From Luteibacter jiangsuensis (GTDB lineage Bacteria; Pseudomonadota; Gammaproteobacteria; Xanthomonadales; Rhodanobacteraceae): a DNA stretch of 64,000 nt. Location of the stretch: NCBI RefSeq assembly GCF_011742555.1, contig NZ_JAAQQR010000002.1, forward strand, positions 62,001 to 126,000. Reading direction: 5' to 3'. This document shows, one piece after another, positions 10,088 to 18,732 of this stretch (position 1 is the stretch's first letter; the number at the start of each line of letters is the position of its first letter). The notes below the pieces were generated by a model that was not told where the DNA came from, did no database searches, and worked only from the letters and a program-made list of their open reading frames with translations. The translations under genes were made by a program, and so were the position numbers.

Positions 10088-10098
10088 GGGAGTTTTCC

Positions 10099-11127
10099 GT
10101 GAGCGGAAATCCGCAGTACACCCTTGCCGAGCTGGCCGAGCGCTTCGGGCTCGAAGCGCACGGCGATCCCGCCACGAGCGTGGACGGCGTCGGCACGCTG
10201 GCCACCGCCACGCCGAACCAGTTCACCTTCCTTTCCAATCCGAAGTACACCTCGCAGCTGGCGGATTCGCAGGCCGGTATCGTCGTGCTCAACGCCGATG
10301 CCCTGCCCCTGCGCCGCGGCGCGGCGCTGGTTGCCAAGGACCCCTACGTCGCCTACGCAAAGATCGCCGCGCTGTTCGAGCGGCACGCGGACGCGCCGCA
10401 CGGCATCCATGTCAGCGCCGTGGTCGCTCCGTCCGCGCGTGTCCATCCCACGGCAAGTGTGGGTCCGTGTTGCGTGATCGAAGACGGCGCCGTCATCGAG
10501 GAAGGCGTTGTGCTCGGCCCGCATTGCGCCATCGGCCCGGGTTGCGTGGTGGGCGCGAATTCCCGCCTGGTGGGGCGCGTGACCCTGGTGATCCGGGTAA
10601 CGCTCGGAAAGCGCGTCCTGATCCACCCCGGGGCCGTGATCGGCGCGGACGGCTTCGGCATCGCCTTCGATCGCGACCGCTGGGTGAAGCTTCCGCAGCT
10701 TGGCGGCGTGCGCATCGGCGACGACTGCGAGATCGGCGCGAACACCACCATCGACCGTGGCGCGCTGGAAGACACGGTGCTGGAAGAGGACGTTCGCCTC
10801 GACAACCAGATCCAGATCGCCCACAACGTGCATATCGGCGCGCACACCGCCATGGCCGGCTGCTCAGCCGTCGCCGGCAGCGCGAAGATCGGCCGTTACT
10901 GCCTCATCGGCGGCAATGCGGGCATCCTGGGACACCTCGAACTGGCCGACCGGGTTACCATCACCGCGAAAAGCCTCGTGACCGCTTCGATCCGCGAGCC
11001 CGGCGAATACTCGTCGGGCTCCCCGTTGCAGGAAAACCGACTGTGGCGCCGCAACGCGGCGCGCATGAAACACCTTGACGAGTACGCGCGCCGTCTCGCG
11101 GCGCTGGAAAAGGACAAAGGGCAATGA
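10099..11127 (+). CDS. lpxD: UDP-3-O-acylglucosamine N-acyltransferase
   Basis: Third enzyme of lipid A synthesis: transfers a 3-hydroxyacyl chain from acyl-ACP to the 2-amino group of UDP-3-O-acylglucosamine. The 342-residue protein has an N-terminal uridine-binding domain (residues 1-100, with TFLSNPKY), then left-handed beta-helix hexapeptide repeats (100-290). The catalytic histidine is His242 in [13 protein letters not shown]-terminal helix ([17 protein letters not shown]) completes the family layout. It starts with GTG, with GGGA about 8 nt upstream, and overlaps fabZ by 4 nt (ATGA). Confidence 0.97.
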   Translation: MSGNPQYTLAELAERFGLEAHGDPATSVDGVGTLATATPNQFTFLSNPKYTSQLADSQAGIVVLNADALPLRRGAALVAKDPYVAYAKIAALFERHADAPHGIHVSAVVAPSARVHPTASVGPCCVIEDGAVIEEGVVLGPHCAIGPGCVVGANSRLVGRVTLVIRVTLGKRVLIHPGAVIGADGFGIAFDRDRWVKLPQLGGVRIGDDCEIGANTTIDRGALEDTVLEEDVRLDNQIQIAHNVHIGAHTAMAGCSAVAGSAKIGRYCLIGGNAGILGHLELADRVTITAKSLVTASIREPGEYSSGSPLQENRLWRRNAARMKHLDEYARRLAALEKDKGQ

Positions 11128-11597
11128 CCGAAATGAAAGCTGCCGTGACGCTCCCCGTGGACGTGGAGCAGATCCAGCGGCTCCTGCCGCACCGCTACCC
11201 GTTCCTGCTGGTGGACCGGGTGCTTTCGATCGATCCCGGCAAGACCATCACGGCGATCAAGAACGTCACCATCAACGAGCCGTTCTTCCAGGGTCACTTC
11301 CCCGGTCATCCGGTGATGCCCGGCGTACTCATCGTGGAGGCCATGGCCCAGACGGCGGGCCTGCTCACGCAGATCACCAGCCAGGTCGACGGCCAGTCCG
11401 GCAGCCCGCTGTTCTACCTCGTCAAGGTGGACAACGCGCGTTTCTCCGCCGTCGTGGCCCCGGGCGACCAACTCGTGATGGAGGTTTCGCTGAAGCGCCT
11501 GATCCGCGGCATGGGCCTGTTCGAGGCCAAGGCCTCGGTGGACGGCAAGGTAGTGGCTTGCTGCGAACTGATGTGCGCCGCCAGGAGCGACAAATGA
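11124..11597 (+). CDS. fabZ: 3-hydroxyacyl-ACP dehydratase FabZ
   Basis: Removes water from 3-hydroxyacyl-ACP in fatty acid elongation, competing with LpxD and LpxA for the same substrate pool, which may be why it is encoded between them. The 157-residue hot-dog-fold protein carries [14 protein letters not shown], the catalytic His58 in [10 protein letters not shown], Glu72 in VEAMAQTAG, and the [17 protein letters not shown] segment. The coding region overlaps lpxD at its start and lpxA at its end by ATGA tetranucleotides, implying translational coupling. Confidence 0.97.
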   Translation: MTEMKAAVTLPVDVEQIQRLLPHRYPFLLVDRVLSIDPGKTITAIKNVTINEPFFQGHFPGHPVMPGVLIVEAMAQTAGLLTQITSQVDGQSGSPLFYLVKVDNARFSAVVAPGDQLVMEVSLKRLIRGMGLFEAKASVDGKVVACCELMCAARSDK

Positions 11598-12367
11598 TCC
11601 ACGCCACCGCGCAGATCGATCCGTCCGCGCGCATCGCGGACAGCGTCAGCATCGGTGCCTACAGCGTCATCGGTGCCGACGTGGTCATCGGCGAAGGCAC
11701 CACGATCGGCCCGCATGTGGTGATCGAAGGGCCCACCACCATCGGTCGCGACAATCGCATCTCGCAATTCGCGTCCATCGGTGGTCCGCCGCAGGACAAA
11801 AAATTCAAGGGCGAGCGCACCGAACTGGTCATCGGCGATCGCAACCTCATCCGCGAATTCGTCACCATCAATCGGGGCACCGGCGACGGCGGCGGTATCA
11901 CCCGCATCGGCAACGACAACTGGCTGCTGGCCTACGTGCACGTGGCACACGACTGCCAGATCGGCAACAACGTGGTGTTCTCCAACTACTCGGCCCTGGC
12001 CGGCCACGCGGAAATCGGCGACTGGACGATCCTCTCGGGGTTCTCCGGCGTGCACCAGTTCTGCAAGGTGGGTGCCCACGCCTTCATCGGCATGGGCTGC
12101 CTCGTCGGTTCCGACGTGCCGCCGTTCGTGATGATGGCCAACGAGACCCGTGGCCGTCCGCGCGGCATCAACAGCGAAGGCCTGAAACGCCGTGGCTTCG
12201 ACACCGCGCGCATCGCCGCCATCAAGCGTGCCTACCGCACGCTCTACATGGCCGGGCTTCCCCTGGCCGAGGCACGCGAACAGTTGGTGGCGCAGGCCGA
12301 AGGCAGCGAGGACGTGCGGCAGATGCTCGACTTCCTCGATCGCAGCGAGCGGGCGCTCGCGAGGTGA
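11594..12367 (+). CDS. lpxA: UDP-N-acetylglucosamine O-acyltransferase
   Basis: First committed step of lipid A synthesis, adding a 3-hydroxyacyl chain to UDP-GlcNAc. The 257-residue protein is a hexapeptide-repeat trimeric helix (residues 1-180: [17 protein letters not shown] and similar). The catalytic histidine is His119 in [11 protein letters not shown], and [15 protein letters not shown] is typical. The C-terminal helical domain includes [12 protein letters not shown]. The start was set at the ATG overlapping the fabZ stop; the longer open frame upstream is only the fabZ region read out of frame. The stop overlaps the lpxB GTG. Confidence 0.97.
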   Translation: MIHATAQIDPSARIADSVSIGAYSVIGADVVIGEGTTIGPHVVIEGPTTIGRDNRISQFASIGGPPQDKKFKGERTELVIGDRNLIREFVTINRGTGDGGGITRIGNDNWLLAYVHVAHDCQIGNNVVFSNYSALAGHAEIGDWTILSGFSGVHQFCKVGAHAFIGMGCLVGSDVPPFVMMANETRGRPRGINSEGLKRRGFDTARIAAIKRAYRTLYMAGLPLAEAREQLVAQAEGSEDVRQMLDFLDRSERALAR

Positions 12368-13587
12368 CACCGCCCGACGCGCCGCTGATCGCCCTGATCG
12401 CCGGCGAGGACTCCGGCGACCAGTTGGGCGCCGACCTCATCGACGCCCTGCGCCAGCGCTATCCGCAGGCGCGCTTCGTGGGCATCGGCGGGCATCGCAT
12501 GCTCGAACGCGGCTTCGAGTCCTGGTACGACATTCGCGAGCTTTCGGTGATGGGCTTCGCCGAGGTGGTGAAGCACCTGCCGCGCCTGCTCCGCCTGCGC
12601 CGTGACCTGCTGGCGAAGCTGTTCGCCGCCCGTCCCGCGCTGACGGTCGGTATCGACGCCCCGGACTTCAACCTCGCCGTGGAGCGCAAGCTTCGGGAAG
12701 GCGGGCTCATGACGGCCCACTACGTCAGCCCTTCCGTGTGGGCCTGGCGCGAGAATCGCGCCGCGAAGATCGGCCGATCCGCCGCGCGCGTGCTCTGCCT
12801 GTTTCCCATGGAGCCGCCGATCTACGCACGCCATGGCGTGGACGCCCGCTTCGTGGGGCACCCTCTCGCGGATCGTTTCCCCATGGTGTCGGGACGCGAT
12901 GCGCCGCGCGCTGCGCTCGGGCTGCCGCACGACGCACCGGTACTCGCCGTGCTGCCCGGCAGCCGGCCCAGCGAGATCGAGCGCGTCGGCGCCATCTTCA
13001 TCGAGGCGGCACGGCGGGTGGCAAGCGCGATGCCGGGGCTGCGCATCGTCGTGCCGGCCGCGAACGAACGCGTTCACGCGCGCCTGACCACCTTGCTTAG
13101 GGACTTCCCCGGCGCACCGCCGCTGCTCGTGGACGGCCGCGCGCATGAGGCGATGCTGGCAGCCGATGCCGTCTTGCTGGCGTCGGGCACGGCCACGCTC
13201 GAAGCCATGCTGGCGAAGCGCCCCATGGTGGTGGGCTATCGCGTGTCGCCCACCAGCTACCGCATCGCCAAGGCCCTGCGCATGCTGAAGACCGATGTCT
13301 ACAGTCTTCCGAACATCCTTGCACGGGCCTGCGGCCTCGGCGGCGAGCGACTCGTGCCGGAGTTCATGCAGGACGACTGCACGGCGGAGAACCTTGCGCA
13401 GGCCACGCTCGACCTCCTGGCAGACAGCGAACGCCGCGGCGCCATCGTCGCCGCGTTCGAATTCCTGCACCAGGAACTGCGCGGCGGCCTCGACGGCCGT
13501 GCCGCCGACCATGCAGCCGATGCCCTGGCCGACCTTGTCGCCGCCTCCCCCGGACAGTACCCTGCCCGCCATGCCTCGCCGTCGTAA
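12364..13587 (+). CDS. lpxB: Lipid-A-disaccharide synthase
   Basis: Glycosyltransferase (GT19) that joins UDP-2,3-diacylglucosamine and lipid X into the lipid A disaccharide at the inner membrane. The 407-residue product shows [14 protein letters not shown] near the start, GIGGHRM, the [15 protein letters not shown] membrane-contact segment, [22 protein letters not shown], and [14 protein letters not shown]. The [10 protein letters not shown] donor-site motif and a C-terminal [13 protein letters not shown] region complete it. The start is GTG in a GTGA overlap with lpxA. The last 17 nt overlap rnhB. Confidence 0.96.
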   Translation: MTPPDAPLIALIAGEDSGDQLGADLIDALRQRYPQARFVGIGGHRMLERGFESWYDIRELSVMGFAEVVKHLPRLLRLRRDLLAKLFAARPALTVGIDAPDFNLAVERKLREGGLMTAHYVSPSVWAWRENRAAKIGRSAARVLCLFPMEPPIYARHGVDARFVGHPLADRFPMVSGRDAPRAALGLPHDAPVLAVLPGSRPSEIERVGAIFIEAARRVASAMPGLRIVVPAANERVHARLTTLLRDFPGAPPLLVDGRAHEAMLAADAVLLASGTATLEAMLAKRPMVVGYRVSPTSYRIAKALRMLKTDVYSLPNILARACGLGGERLVPEFMQDDCTAENLAQATLDLLADSERRGAIVAAFEFLHQELRGGLDGRAADHAADALADLVAASPGQYPARHASPS

Positions 13588-14260
13588 CGTCACCTCCCAG
13601 CTCGCCCGCGACCTTGTCGTCGCCGGTGTCGACGAAGCCGGTCGGGGGCCGCTGGCCGGGCCCGTGGTCGTCGCGGCGGTGATCCTCGACCCCGCGCGCC
13701 CCATCCGCGGCCTCGACGACTCGAAACAGCTGACCGAGGCGGTGCGCGAGAAACTCTTCGGCCGGATCGTCGAGCGCGCCCTCGCCCACTGCGTGATCTT
13801 CGTGGAACGCGAAGAGATCGACCGGATCAACATCTTCCAGGCGACCATGGTCGGCATGACCCGCGCCCTCATGGGCCTGTCCCTGAAACCGCACATGGCG
13901 CTGGTGGACGGCAACCGCCTCCCGCGCACGCTTCCCTGCGAAGGCAGGGCGGTGATCGGCGGCGACGGCTCGGAACCGGCCATCAGCGCCGCGTCCATCC
14001 TGGCCAAGGTCAGTCGCGACCGGCACATGACGGCCCTGGACAGCCTCCATCCCGGCTACGGCTTCGCCCGGCACAAGGGCTATGCGGTGCCCGAGCACCT
14101 CGACGCGCTGGGGCGCCTGGGGCCGTGCGAGGCGCACCGGCGCAGCTTCGCCCCGGTGAGGCGCTGGTTCGAACCCGAGGCCGAATTCGCGCCGATGGAC
14201 GATCTTTTCGGGGCCATGGACGACGAACTCGAGGCCCTGACTGCCGGGGCCGCGGCCTGA
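13571..14260 (+). CDS. rnhB: Ribonuclease HII
   Basis: Removes ribonucleotides misincorporated into DNA and RNA in RNA-DNA hybrids. The 229-residue product has the active-site [15 protein letters not shown] (Asp21, Glu22), DDSKQLT, the third acidic residue in [23 protein letters not shown] with the fourth Asp, and the [11 protein letters not shown] motif. A C-terminal acidic extension of about 30 residues ([19 protein letters not shown]) goes beyond the RNase H fold. The ATG inside the end of lpxB was chosen because upstream sequence in this frame lacks family similarity. dnaE, which often follows rnhB in gammaproteobacteria, is not here. Confidence 0.95.
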   Translation: MPRRRNVTSQLARDLVVAGVDEAGRGPLAGPVVVAAVILDPARPIRGLDDSKQLTEAVREKLFGRIVERALAHCVIFVEREEIDRINIFQATMVGMTRALMGLSLKPHMALVDGNRLPRTLPCEGRAVIGGDGSEPAISAASILAKVSRDRHMTALDSLHPGYGFARHKGYAVPEHLDALGRLGPCEAHRRSFAPVRRWFEPEAEFAPMDDLFGAMDDELEALTAGAAA

Positions 14261-14369
14261 CTGGCCTTTCGGCCTAGCCTAAAGTCCTCCCCGGCCCTGC
14301 CGATACGAAGGCTAACGCCCTCCCCAAACGCGGAGGCGTAGCCCTTTCCCTATCGACAGGTAACACCCC

Positions 14370-14735
14370 ATGAAGAAGCTCGTCGTCGCCATCGCGCTGT
14401 TTGCCGCCGCTCCCTTGGCCGCCCAGGCCGCCTGCGCCCCCAAGGACTTCGCCATCGACGGTTTCGCCGTGAAGCTCCAGCAGGGCTCCGGCATGCCGCG
14501 TTTCAGCATGAAGGGCAACCTGGTCAACAAGTGCGCCGAGCCCGCCGCTGCCCAGATCCGCATCGACGCGAAGGACGCCAGCGGCAAGGTCATCGCCAGC
14601 AAGCAGGGCTGGCCGGCCGGCACCTCGAACATCGAGCCGGGCAAGAGCGTGGACTTCGACCTGGGCCGCCTGTTCCGTTATTCCGCCGACATGCAGGACT
14701 ACACGGTGGTCGTGTCGGACGTGAAGGCCTGGTAA
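14370..14735 (+). CDS. Small secreted protein, function unknown (FxLYD-like beta fold)
   Basis: 121 residues with a clear signal peptide (MKKLVVAIALFAAAPLAAQA) before a mature protein of about 100 residues. The pattern of a conserved-looking GNLVNKC strand, RIDAKDASGKVIASKQGWP and GKSVDFDLGR strands resembles the FxLYD/DUF3426-type immunoglobulin-like domains of periplasmic proteins, but I do not recognise a named family with certainty. Two cysteines (in ACAP and NKCAE) could form a disulfide in the periplasm. The gene stands alone between rnhB and the convergent moeA, with no obvious operon partner. Confidence 0.75.
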   Translation: MKKLVVAIALFAAAPLAAQAACAPKDFAIDGFAVKLQQGSGMPRFSMKGNLVNKCAEPAAAQIRIDAKDASGKVIASKQGWPAGTSNIEPGKSVDFDLGRLFRYSADMQDYTVVVSDVKAW

Positions 14736-14746
14736 GACGAGGTCCG

Positions 14747-14776
14747 GCGCGGGAGCCGCCATCGCGGCTCCCGCGC
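14747..14776. terminator. Bidirectional hairpin between convergent genes
   Basis: GCGCGGGAGCCGC at 14747-14759 is the exact reverse complement of 14764-14776, a 13-bp stem with a four-base loop. It lies between the stop at 14735 and the moeA stop at 14784, so it can serve both strands. No T-run follows. The core GGGAGCCGC resembles the repeats found elsewhere in the window. Confidence 0.6.
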
Positions 14777-14783
14777 TACCCGC

Positions 14784-15974
14784 TCAGATAGGCAACCAGG
14801 GCACTTTTTCGCCACGCGCGAAGGCCACGTCCCGAGCGCGCAGCCACACCAGCGCATGCGCCGAGGCGAGGTTGCTCAGCATGTGCGACTCCTGCCGCGG
14901 CAGGAGTTCGAGCGAAGCCGCGCCATCGGTCGTGTCGACGCGCATGCGTACCAGTCTGTCGCGCTGCGCATCGGCTTCGACAGACGAAGCAAGCACGCCG
15001 CTGCGCCACGCGGGTTGCTCGCCTGTCTCGCCTTCGAGCTGCGCCAGGATGGCGCGGGCATGCACTGCAAGACAGACCAATACCGCACCCGGATTGCCCG
15101 GCATGCCGAGAAGGACCTTGCCGTCCCGCATGCCGAACCACAGAGGCTTGCCCGGTTTCTGCGCCACCTTCCAGAAGATCTGGCGCACGCCCAGACGGTC
15201 GGCCACGAGCGGGACGAAGTCGCGATCGCCCACCGATACGCCACCGCTGGTCACGATCAGGTCGGCGCTGTCGAGCGCGGCGCTCATGGCTTCCTCGAGC
15301 GCGGCCTCGTCGTCCTTCACATAGGCGATCACGGGCTCCCCGTAACCGTTCTCGACGAACCAGGCGCGTAGCAGCGGCCCGTTCGCATCGTAGACGTGGC
15401 CTGGCTCGAGGGGCTCGCCGACGCGGCGCACTTCGTCGCCCGTCACCAGCACCGCCACGCGCGGGCGGCGATAGACCTCCACCGTGTCGACGCCCGCCAT
15501 GGCAAGGGCGGCGAGCAGTCCGGCACCGATTCTCTTCCCCGGCCCCGCGAGCGCCGCTCCGGCCACCAGTTCCTCGCCTTCGTAGCGAACAGCCTCGCCC
15601 TTCCGCACGGCTTCGCGCAGCACGATGCCTTCACCGGTCCGCTCGACGATCTCCTGGCGAGCCACCGCGTCGGCGCCTGCCGGGAGCACTCCGCCCGTGA
15701 GGATGCGTACGGCCTGTCCCGCCTTCACCGCGACCTCCGCGGGCGTGCCGGCGGCGGCGGTGCCAACGAGCGTACGCGGCGACAGACCGTCGTCGGCCCG
15801 CACGGCATAGCCGTCCATGGCGCTCTGCGTGAAGCGAGGCAGCGAAATACGCGCCTTGGGCGCCTCCGCGAGCACGGACCCCAGCGCCAGTTCCAGCGGC
15901 ACGCGCTGGGTCGGAAGCGCGCGCACGCTGGAGCGGTACCGCGACAGCGCGTCCGACAGGGGAAGGAGGGGCAT
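14784..15974 (-). CDS. moeA: Molybdopterin molybdenumtransferase
   Basis: Inserts molybdate into adenylylated molybdopterin, the last step of Moco formation. The 396-residue product has the MoeA domains in order: N-terminal RISLPRFTQSAMDGYAVRA with the conserved Ser-Ala-Met-Asp-Gly-Tyr-Ala; domain II containing RILTGGVLPAGADAV; and domain III with VLVTGDEV, GHVYDANG and VTSGGVSVGDRDFV. A C-terminal beta domain includes GMPGNPGAVLV. Its start overlaps the moaCB stop (both at 15974), so it is the last gene of a five-gene Moco operon. Confidence 0.96.
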   Translation of the reverse strand: MPLLPLSDALSRYRSSVRALPTQRVPLELALGSVLAEAPKARISLPRFTQSAMDGYAVRADDGLSPRTLVGTAAAGTPAEVAVKAGQAVRILTGGVLPAGADAVARQEIVERTGEGIVLREAVRKGEAVRYEGEELVAGAALAGPGKRIGAGLLAALAMAGVDTVEVYRRPRVAVLVTGDEVRRVGEPLEPGHVYDANGPLLRAWFVENGYGEPVIAYVKDDEAALEEAMSAALDSADLIVTSGGVSVGDRDFVPLVADRLGVRQIFWKVAQKPGKPLWFGMRDGKVLLGMPGNPGAVLVCLAVHARAILAQLEGETGEQPAWRSGVLASSVEADAQRDRLVRMRVDTTDGAASLELLPRQESHMLSNLASAHALVWLRARDVAFARGEKVPWLPI

Positions 15975-16912
15975 CAGGCCGACTCCCCGTAGCCGCCCGG
16001 ATGCCTGCCTCCGGTACGGCCGGTTTCCAGCAGGTGGATCAAGCCCGGCAGGGTCGCCGCAAGGGACTCGCTCGCTCCGCCGCGGCTGCCGGGAAAAGTC
16101 ACGACGAGGGTGTCGCGCACGTAGCCGGCCACGCCGCGCGAGAGCATGGCGAACGGCATGCGCTTCTGGCCGAAGGCGCGCGCGGTTTCCATGATGCCTG
16201 GAATCTCCACATCCAGCAGGGGACGCACGGTGTCCACGGTAACATCCCGCGGGCCCAGCCCGGTGCCGCCGACGGTGATCACGAGCGATACGCCGCCATC
16301 GACCAGCGACTGCAGCAGATTGCCAAGTACCGCTGCGTCATCGGCGATCACGGCGTATTCCACCGGATCGAACCCGGCCTCCATGAGCGCGTCCCGAACA
16401 TAAGCGCCTGCGGTGTCGGTCTTCGCGCCGCTGGCGACAGTGTCCGACAGCACCACGACCGCCGCGCTGCGCACCTGTGCCAGCGTGCGCCGATAGTGCG
16501 ATTTACCGCCCGTCTTCCGCTCGAGGCGGCAGTCCTCGATGTGCAGCTCGTCCGGCTCCGCATACGGCTTCAGCATGTCATAGAGGGTGAGCGCCGCCAG
16601 GCTTGCCGCCGTCAGCGCTTCCATCTCCACGCCGGTCGGGCCGATCGTCTGCACCTCGGCGAGGACGCGAACGGAGGTTTCGCCGAGTTCGTAATGCACG
16701 TCGGCGCGGTGGATCGGCAGCGGATGGCACAGCGGAATCAGTTCGTCCGTGCGCTTCGCGGCAAGGATGCCGGCCACGCGCGCGGTCTTGAGCGGATCGC
16801 CCTTCTCCGTCTCGCCGCTGCGCAACAGCGCGATACACGCGGCGGGAGCATGGAGCGTGGCCGTGGCGCGCGCGACGCGCAGGGAATCCGGTTTCTGGCT
16901 GACGTCTTTCAT
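15974..16912 (-). CDS. moaCB: MoaC-MoaB fusion: cyclic pyranopterin monophosphate synthase / molybdopterin adenylyltransferase
   Basis: 312 residues joining two normally separate Moco enzymes. Residues ~1-155 are MoaC, which with MoaA makes cPMP: KTARVAGILAAKRTDELIPL, LCHPLPIHRADVHYEL, and VEMEALTAASLAALT with RKTGGKSH near the domain end. Residues ~160-312 are a MoaB/MogA domain that adenylylates molybdopterin: VVVLSDTVASGAKTD, ITVGGTGLGPRDVTVD, and VTFPGSRGGASES. The start ATG (16910-16912) overlaps the moaE stop; the open frame extends upstream but only as moaE shadow. Bifunctional MoaC/MoaB proteins are known in some proteobacteria. Confidence 0.94.
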   Translation of the reverse strand: MKDVSQKPDSLRVARATATLHAPAACIALLRSGETEKGDPLKTARVAGILAAKRTDELIPLCHPLPIHRADVHYELGETSVRVLAEVQTIGPTGVEMEALTAASLAALTLYDMLKPYAEPDELHIEDCRLERKTGGKSHYRRTLAQVRSAAVVVLSDTVASGAKTDTAGAYVRDALMEAGFDPVEYAVIADDAAVLGNLLQSLVDGGVSLVITVGGTGLGPRDVTVDTVRPLLDVEIPGIMETARAFGQKRMPFAMLSRGVAGYVRDTLVVTFPGSRGGASESLAATLPGLIHLLETGRTGGRHPGGYGESA

Positions 16913-17394
16913 CCGTGGCTCGCATGAGAGTGGTGACGATGCGACGCTGTGTCGGGCTCGTCCAGGTCGTCGCGGATACAACAGCCTTCCACGAAGGCGC
17001 TGCTGCCGTCCGTGTAGAACTCCTCCTTCCATATGGGCGCGCCGTGCTTCACCGCGTCCACCGCGTAGCGGCAAGCCGCGAAGGCTTCCGCGCGATGCGG
17101 TGCGCGCACCACGCAGACGATGGCGATATCGCCGATGGCGAGGTCGCCCAGACGATGCACGATGCGCACGTACGGTACGCCGTAGCGCTCACGCGTGCTG
17201 TGCTCCACCTCGCGGATCACCTTCGCGGCCAGGGGTTCGTGCGCCGTGTACTTGAGGTGGCGCACGGAACGCCCCTCGTGGTGGTCGCGCACCGTACCGA
17301 CGAACAACGCAAGGCCGCCGCATTCCGGATGCGTGTCCAGCTCGAGCAGAGGCTCGACGGCCACCGGTTCGTGGGAAAGAGCGATGCGGTTCAT
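16909..17394 (-). CDS. moaE: Molybdopterin synthase catalytic subunit
   Basis: Large subunit of molybdopterin synthase, transferring sulfur from MoaD to cPMP. The 161-residue protein shows GGLALFVGTVRDHHEG, LKYTAHEPLA, RIVHRLGDLAIGDIAI, RAPHRAEAFAACRYAVDAVK and PIWKEEFYTDG. The catalytic lysines correspond to Lys116 and Lys123. It ends in an unusual His-rich tail (residues 152-161, HRHHSHASHG) beyond the family core. The start 2 nt after moaD and a 4-nt overlap with moaCB support co-translation. Confidence 0.96.
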   Translation of the reverse strand: MNRIALSHEPVAVEPLLELDTHPECGGLALFVGTVRDHHEGRSVRHLKYTAHEPLAAKVIREVEHSTRERYGVPYVRIVHRLGDLAIGDIAIVCVVRAPHRAEAFAACRYAVDAVKHGAPIWKEEFYTDGSSAFVEGCCIRDDLDEPDTASHRHHSHASHG

Positions 17395-17396
17395 GC

Positions 17397-17648
17397 TCAG
17401 CCTCCGGCGACAGGTGGCAACAGCGCGATCCGGCCGTCGGCCGGCACGGGGTCGGCGCGGCGGACAATGGTATCGCCCGAGACGCAGGCACACCGTTCGA
17501 GGGAACCCGCGAGTTCGGGGTGCCCTTGCGCCAGCAGTGCGAGCGCATCGCCGATGGTGGCGACGCCGCCGTCGACGTCGATACGGCATTCCTTCGTGCC
17601 GGCCAGCCGTTCGAGGTTGGCGAAGAGTTCGAAAACGATCGGTTTCAT
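17397..17648 (-). CDS. moaD: Molybdopterin synthase sulfur-carrier subunit
   Basis: Ubiquitin-like sulfur carrier whose C-terminal glycine is converted to a thiocarboxylate. The product is 83 residues (E. coli MoaD 81), begins IVFELFANLERLAG and ends in the required Gly-Gly (PPVAGG). The upstream in-frame ATG at 17687 would add 13 residues overlapping the moaA region; the ATG at 17648 fits the family better. It lies 22 nt after moaA and 2 nt before moaE. Confidence 0.94.
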   Translation of the reverse strand: MKPIVFELFANLERLAGTKECRIDVDGGVATIGDALALLAQGHPELAGSLERCACVSGDTIVRRADPVPADGRIALLPPVAGG

Positions 17649-17670
17649 GGGCATCCTGGCAATGGGCGGA

Positions 17671-18645
17671 TCAGCCGCCCATGGCATGCATGGTCAACGG
17701 GCGGTCCACCGGCCCGGGCCGTGAAGCATAGCCGGCGTCCTTCAGCCATACGGCCTTGGCGACCTGCGCCGCCAGCGCCGCATCGTCGGCCCCCTCGCGC
17801 AGGCGCGCTCCCAGCGGCATGCCCAGCGGGGAGAACAGGCAGGTGAAGAGTTCGCCCGTCGCGGTGAGGCGCAGCCGGTCGCAGGTGGAACAGAACGGGT
17901 TGGAAACGGTGGAAATGACACCGAGCGGATAGTGGCCGTCGACGAGGTAAGGCGTGGACGGGTCGTTGCCCCGCGGCTGCGCTTCCACCGTGTGCGAGCG
18001 GCCGATGGCGGCGAGTATCTCGGCCTCCGGCACCACGGCGTCGCGTTTCCAGTGCCCCGGCGCGTCGAGCGGCATGTATTCGATGTAGCGCAGCGGCAAA
18101 CCGCGCGCCATCGCCCATTCGAGCAGCGGCACGATGTCCTCATCGTTGTCGCCGCGGATCACCACCGCATTCAGTTTCACCTTGGCCCCCGCATCCGCGA
18201 GGGCGTCGATGCCGTCGAGCACCGGGGCGATTTCGCGCAGGGTCAGCCGGCGAAACGTGCCGGCATCGATGGCGTCAAGGCTGACGTTGAAGTCGTCGAT
18301 ACCCGCCGCGACCAGTTCGCGCGCCTTCGGCGCGATGCGCGAGGCATTGGTGGTCATGGACAGGCGCGACAGCCCACGCTCGCGAAGGGCGTCGATGGCA
18401 CGCACGCAATCGAGCAGGTCGGGCCGGAGCAGCGGCTCGCCACCGGTAAGGCGGATCTGCTCGATGCCGTGGTCGACGAAGATCCCGGCCAGGCGCACGA
18501 TCTCGTCGCGCTTCAACAGACTGGCTCGCGGAAGCCAGTCCGGGTGTTCCGGCATGCAATAGGTGCAACGGAAGTTGCAGCGGTCGGTGAGCGATATCCG
18601 CAGCTTGCGCTTGGTACGTCCGTGGCGGTCGATGAGTCGGGACAT
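17671..18645 (-). CDS. moaA: GTP 3',8-cyclase (radical SAM MoaA)
   Basis: First Moco enzyme: converts GTP to 3',8-cyclo-GTP using two [4Fe-4S] clusters. The 324-residue product has the radical SAM motif CNFRCTYC (Cys23, Cys27, Cys30), the SAM-binding IRLTGGEPLLRPDL, and the C-terminal cluster cysteines Cys252, Cys255 and Cys269 in FCSTCDRLRLTATGELFTC. The obligatory Gly-Gly C terminus is present (AMGG). An AAGG lies about 6 nt before the ATG. It is the first gene of the minus-strand moaA-moaD-moaE-moaCB-moeA operon, divergent from an xdhC-like gene 87 nt away. Confidence 0.97.
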   Translation of the reverse strand: MSRLIDRHGRTKRKLRISLTDRCNFRCTYCMPEHPDWLPRASLLKRDEIVRLAGIFVDHGIEQIRLTGGEPLLRPDLLDCVRAIDALRERGLSRLSMTTNASRIAPKARELVAAGIDDFNVSLDAIDAGTFRRLTLREIAPVLDGIDALADAGAKVKLNAVVIRGDNDEDIVPLLEWAMARGLPLRYIEYMPLDAPGHWKRDAVVPEAEILAAIGRSHTVEAQPRGNDPSTPYLVDGHYPLGVISTVSNPFCSTCDRLRLTATGELFTCLFSPLGMPLGARLREGADDAALAAQVAKAVWLKDAGYASRPGPVDRPLTMHAMGG

Positions 18646-18732
18646 GGTCGCCTTAGGAGAGCACGGAGGGCGTGAGACGGGTGTTTCGACCGCGTCATGC
18701 CCCTTCTGCCGCAATCGTGCCAGACTTCGGGC

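Noticed and set aside
18646-18732. Moco riboswitch between moaA and the xdhC-like gene
   Set aside because: Only 87 bp, with no conserved-looking stems of the size needed.
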